From contig JAUHYJ010000190.1 of assembly GCA_030425785.1 (NCBI GenBank), positions 1-7,011 of the forward strand: 7,011 bases of DNA. The letters are read 5' to 3'. Below are positions 5,665 through 7,011 of this stretch, one piece after another. The translations under genes were made by a program, and so were the position numbers. The stretch's first letter is position 1; the number at the start of each line of letters is the position of its first letter. The notes under the pieces are model-generated. The model worked only from the letters and a program-made list of their open reading frames with translations, was not told the DNA's origin and ran no database searches. This DNA comes from Acidimicrobiia bacterium (GTDB lineage: Bacteria > Actinomycetota > Acidimicrobiia > Acidimicrobiales > Ilumatobacteraceae).

Positions 5665-6840
5665 TCAGCCCTTGTCGGCGTCGAGCTCGGCCTGGTGCTT
5701 CTCGACCATGTCGGTGACGGCCTGCATGTTGCGCTCGGCCAGCTGCTCCCGCGACGCCCGCGCCCGATCCTTGGCCGCCAGCGTGCTGTACGCCTGGCCC
5801 TGGAACTGCGGGAACACGTTCTGGGCGATCAGCTCATAGCTGCGCTTGGTCGCCTCCGGGTTCGCCCACTCGTGGCACAGCGTCATGTAGCAGCCGAACC
5901 CGCCCGACTGCTTCGTCAAGCGATCGATCTGCTCGATCGCGTCGTCGGGTGTGCCGATCGAGCCGAGACCCGACTCGTTCACGAAGTCGATCGCCTGCCG
6001 GACCGCGTTCGAGTCGCCGACGTCCATCTGCGGGAACGCCGCCGTGTGCTGGAAGTAGTCGAACCAGTTCATGATCCCGTACTCGACGTCCTGGTAGGCC
6101 TGCTCGCGTGTCTCGGCGATGTGCATCAGGCCGACGAGGCGCCACTTCGACCGGTCGGCGACGGTGCCGAACTTGGCGGCCCGCTCCTCCATCACGTCCC
6201 AGTGCAGCCCGAGGACGTCGAAGCCCTCCGACTGGGTGGCGCCGATCGACAGCAGACCGATCCCGTGCTTGCCGGCGAGCCTCGGCCCGGTCGGCGACGC
6301 CACGGCGGGCACCGCCACGTCGAACAGCGGGTTGCTGTAGGGGCGCAGGTGCAGGCGGGCGTCCTGCAGGTTCCAGGTCTTGGTCTGGCTCGTCACCGGG
6401 TCGTCGGTGGTGAGGAGCTGCATGATGACGTCGAGCCCCTCTTCGAGCAGAGGACGGGTCTCGGTCGGGTCGAGGCCGAGCATCACCGCGTCGGTCGGGA
6501 GCGAGCCCGGCCCGAGGCCGAGCATGAAGCGCCCGCGGGTCATGTGGTCGAGCTGCACGGCACGCTCGGCGATCATGTAGGGGTTGTGGTACGCCACGGA
6601 GATCACGCCCGTGCCGAGCTTGATGTGCTTGGTGCGCTCGGCTGCCGCCGCGATGAAGATCTCCGGCGAGGCGATCATCTCGGTGCCGGCCGAGTGGTGT
6701 TCGCCGATCCAGGCCTCGTCCCATCCGAGCTGGTCGAGGTGTTGCACCAGTTGCAGATCGCGTTCGATCGCGAGCGTGGGGTTCTCCCCCGCTCGATGGA
6801 ACGGAGCCATGAAGATCCCAAAGCGCAGACGGTCGGACAT
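5665..6840 (-). CDS. LLM-class (luciferase-like) flavin-dependent monooxygenase, limonene hydroxylase-like
   Basis: The product is a 391-residue TIM-barrel enzyme of the bacterial luciferase-like superfamily, expected to use reduced FMN (or possibly F420) and, if a monooxygenase, O2. The N-terminal stretch resembles the branch annotated as limonene hydroxylase-like: [19 protein letters not shown] (10-28), [14 protein letters not shown] (39-52), [14 protein letters not shown] (57-70), [13 protein letters not shown] (75-87) and [16 protein letters not shown] (97-112). A second block, [21 protein letters not shown], follows in the middle of the protein. There is no signal peptide, so it is cytoplasmic. 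The substrate cannot be inferred; the limonene name is only a family label. The ATG at 6840 has a purine-rich GGGGGTGG about 6 bases upstream. The gene ends 52 bases before pafA on the same strand with no clear terminator, so readthrough into pafA is possible. Confidence 0.93.
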   Translation of the reverse strand: MSDRLRFGIFMAPFHRAGENPTLAIERDLQLVQHLDQLGWDEAWIGEHHSAGTEMIASPEIFIAAAAERTKHIKLGTGVISVAYHNPYMIAERAVQLDHMTRGRFMLGLGPGSLPTDAVMLGLDPTETRPLLEEGLDVIMQLLTTDDPVTSQTKTWNLQDARLHLRPYSNPLFDVAVPAVASPTGPRLAGKHGIGLLSIGATQSEGFDVLGLHWDVMEERAAKFGTVADRSKWRLVGLMHIAETREQAYQDVEYGIMNWFDYFQHTAAFPQMDVGDSNAVRQAIDFVNESGLGSIGTPDDAIEQIDRLTKQSGGFGCYMTLCHEWANPEATKRSYELIAQNVFPQFQGQAYSTLAAKDRARASREQLAERNMQAVTDMVEKHQAELDADKG

Positions 6841-7011
6841 CTGATACCACCCCCAGTGGTTCGACGGACGGGCTCACCGTAGACCGACCCGCGCGGTCGT
6901 GTCGCTGCGGACCGACGTCATATCGTCGTTCGCGTGTGCGATCCTCAGCCGACGCGCCGGAACGACACCGACGACCCGCTCGTCGACTGTGCCACGGCGG
7001 CGACGTCGTCG
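6841..7011. other. Right-edge upstream region, possibly with the first codons of a divergent gene
   Basis: No recognisable gene lies here. On the plus strand a TATCGT box (6921-6926) is followed by 7 bases and a GTG at 6934 whose frame stays open to the window end (26 codons, beginning VCDPQPTRRND). An overlapping GTG at 6936 is open too. On the minus strand one frame is also open from the edge to a TGA near 6878. None of these short peptides resembles a family I know, so a divergent leaderless gene is only a possibility. Confidence 0.25.
6846..6860 (-). promoter_or_regulatory. Shine-Dalgarno site within a short inverted repeat upstream of the monooxygenase gene
   Basis: The minus strand reads ACCAC-TGGGG-GTGGT, perfect 5-base arms around a 5-base loop. 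The G-rich ribosome binding sequence occupies the loop and one arm, with its end about 6 bases from the ATG. The hairpin could partly hide the site or be an operator half-site pair, but a repeat this short may be chance. Further upstream, TACGGT on the minus strand (6881-6876) is a candidate -10 box giving a leader of about 30 bases. Confidence 0.35.

Noticed and set aside
4185..5717. Plus-strand open frame of 510 codons over pafA
   Set aside because: It is antisense to a very well conserved pafA; the composition is Val/Leu/Asp/Glu/Arg-biased and no domain is recognisable.
5563..6882. Plus-strand open frame of 439 codons over the monooxygenase gene
   Set aside because: It is an antisense shadow of a gene with clear luciferase-like motifs.

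Overview
The window is ordinary, gene-dense chromosome from a high-G+C bacterium. A Pup ligase (PafA), a HelY-type Ski2 helicase and a tatB-tatC-helY gene string all point to an actinobacterium. The divergence from the mycobacterial arrangement and several GTG starts without Shine-Dalgarno sequences suggest an early-branching class such as Acidimicrobiia. That class assignment is inference; no rRNA or marker phylogeny is possible here.

Layout, left to right. (1) 1-1458, minus strand: the N-terminal half of a HelY-like DExH helicase, cut by the left window edge. (2) 1463-2272, minus: tatC, and 2272-2733, minus: tatB. The tatB stop and tatC start share one base, and helY starts 4 bases after the tatC stop, so tatB-tatC-helY looks like one operon read leftwards. 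(3) 2734-2827: a divergent intergenic region. (4) 2828-3559, plus: a cytoplasmic glycerophosphodiester phosphodiesterase-family protein, the only clear plus-strand gene. (5) 3564-4214, minus: signal peptidase I (lepB), converging on the phosphodiesterase gene with a 4-base gap. (6) 4254-5612, minus: pafA, the Pup-protein ligase. (7) 5665-6840, minus: a luciferase-like flavin-dependent monooxygenase. (8) 6841-7011: upstream region, perhaps with the first codons of a divergent gene.

Functionally the window joins protein export (TatB and TatC as Tat translocase parts, LepB to cleave exported signal peptides), protein turnover (PafA tags proteins with Pup for the proteasome), RNA metabolism (HelY), phosphodiester/lipid head-group breakdown and one flavin oxidoreductase. 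In Mycobacterium tuberculosis the same neighbourhood reads pafA-pafB-pafC-tatA-tatC-helY. Here pafB and pafC are absent from that position, and lepB plus the oppositely oriented phosphodiesterase gene lie there instead. No mobile element, CRISPR array, tRNA or rRNA was seen. I found no convincing novel system. The points most worth checking are the rearranged pafA-tat neighbourhood, a Glu-to-Thr change at a key membrane position of TatC, apparent leaderless promoters at tatB and pafA, and a three-codon overlap relay between tatC and helY.
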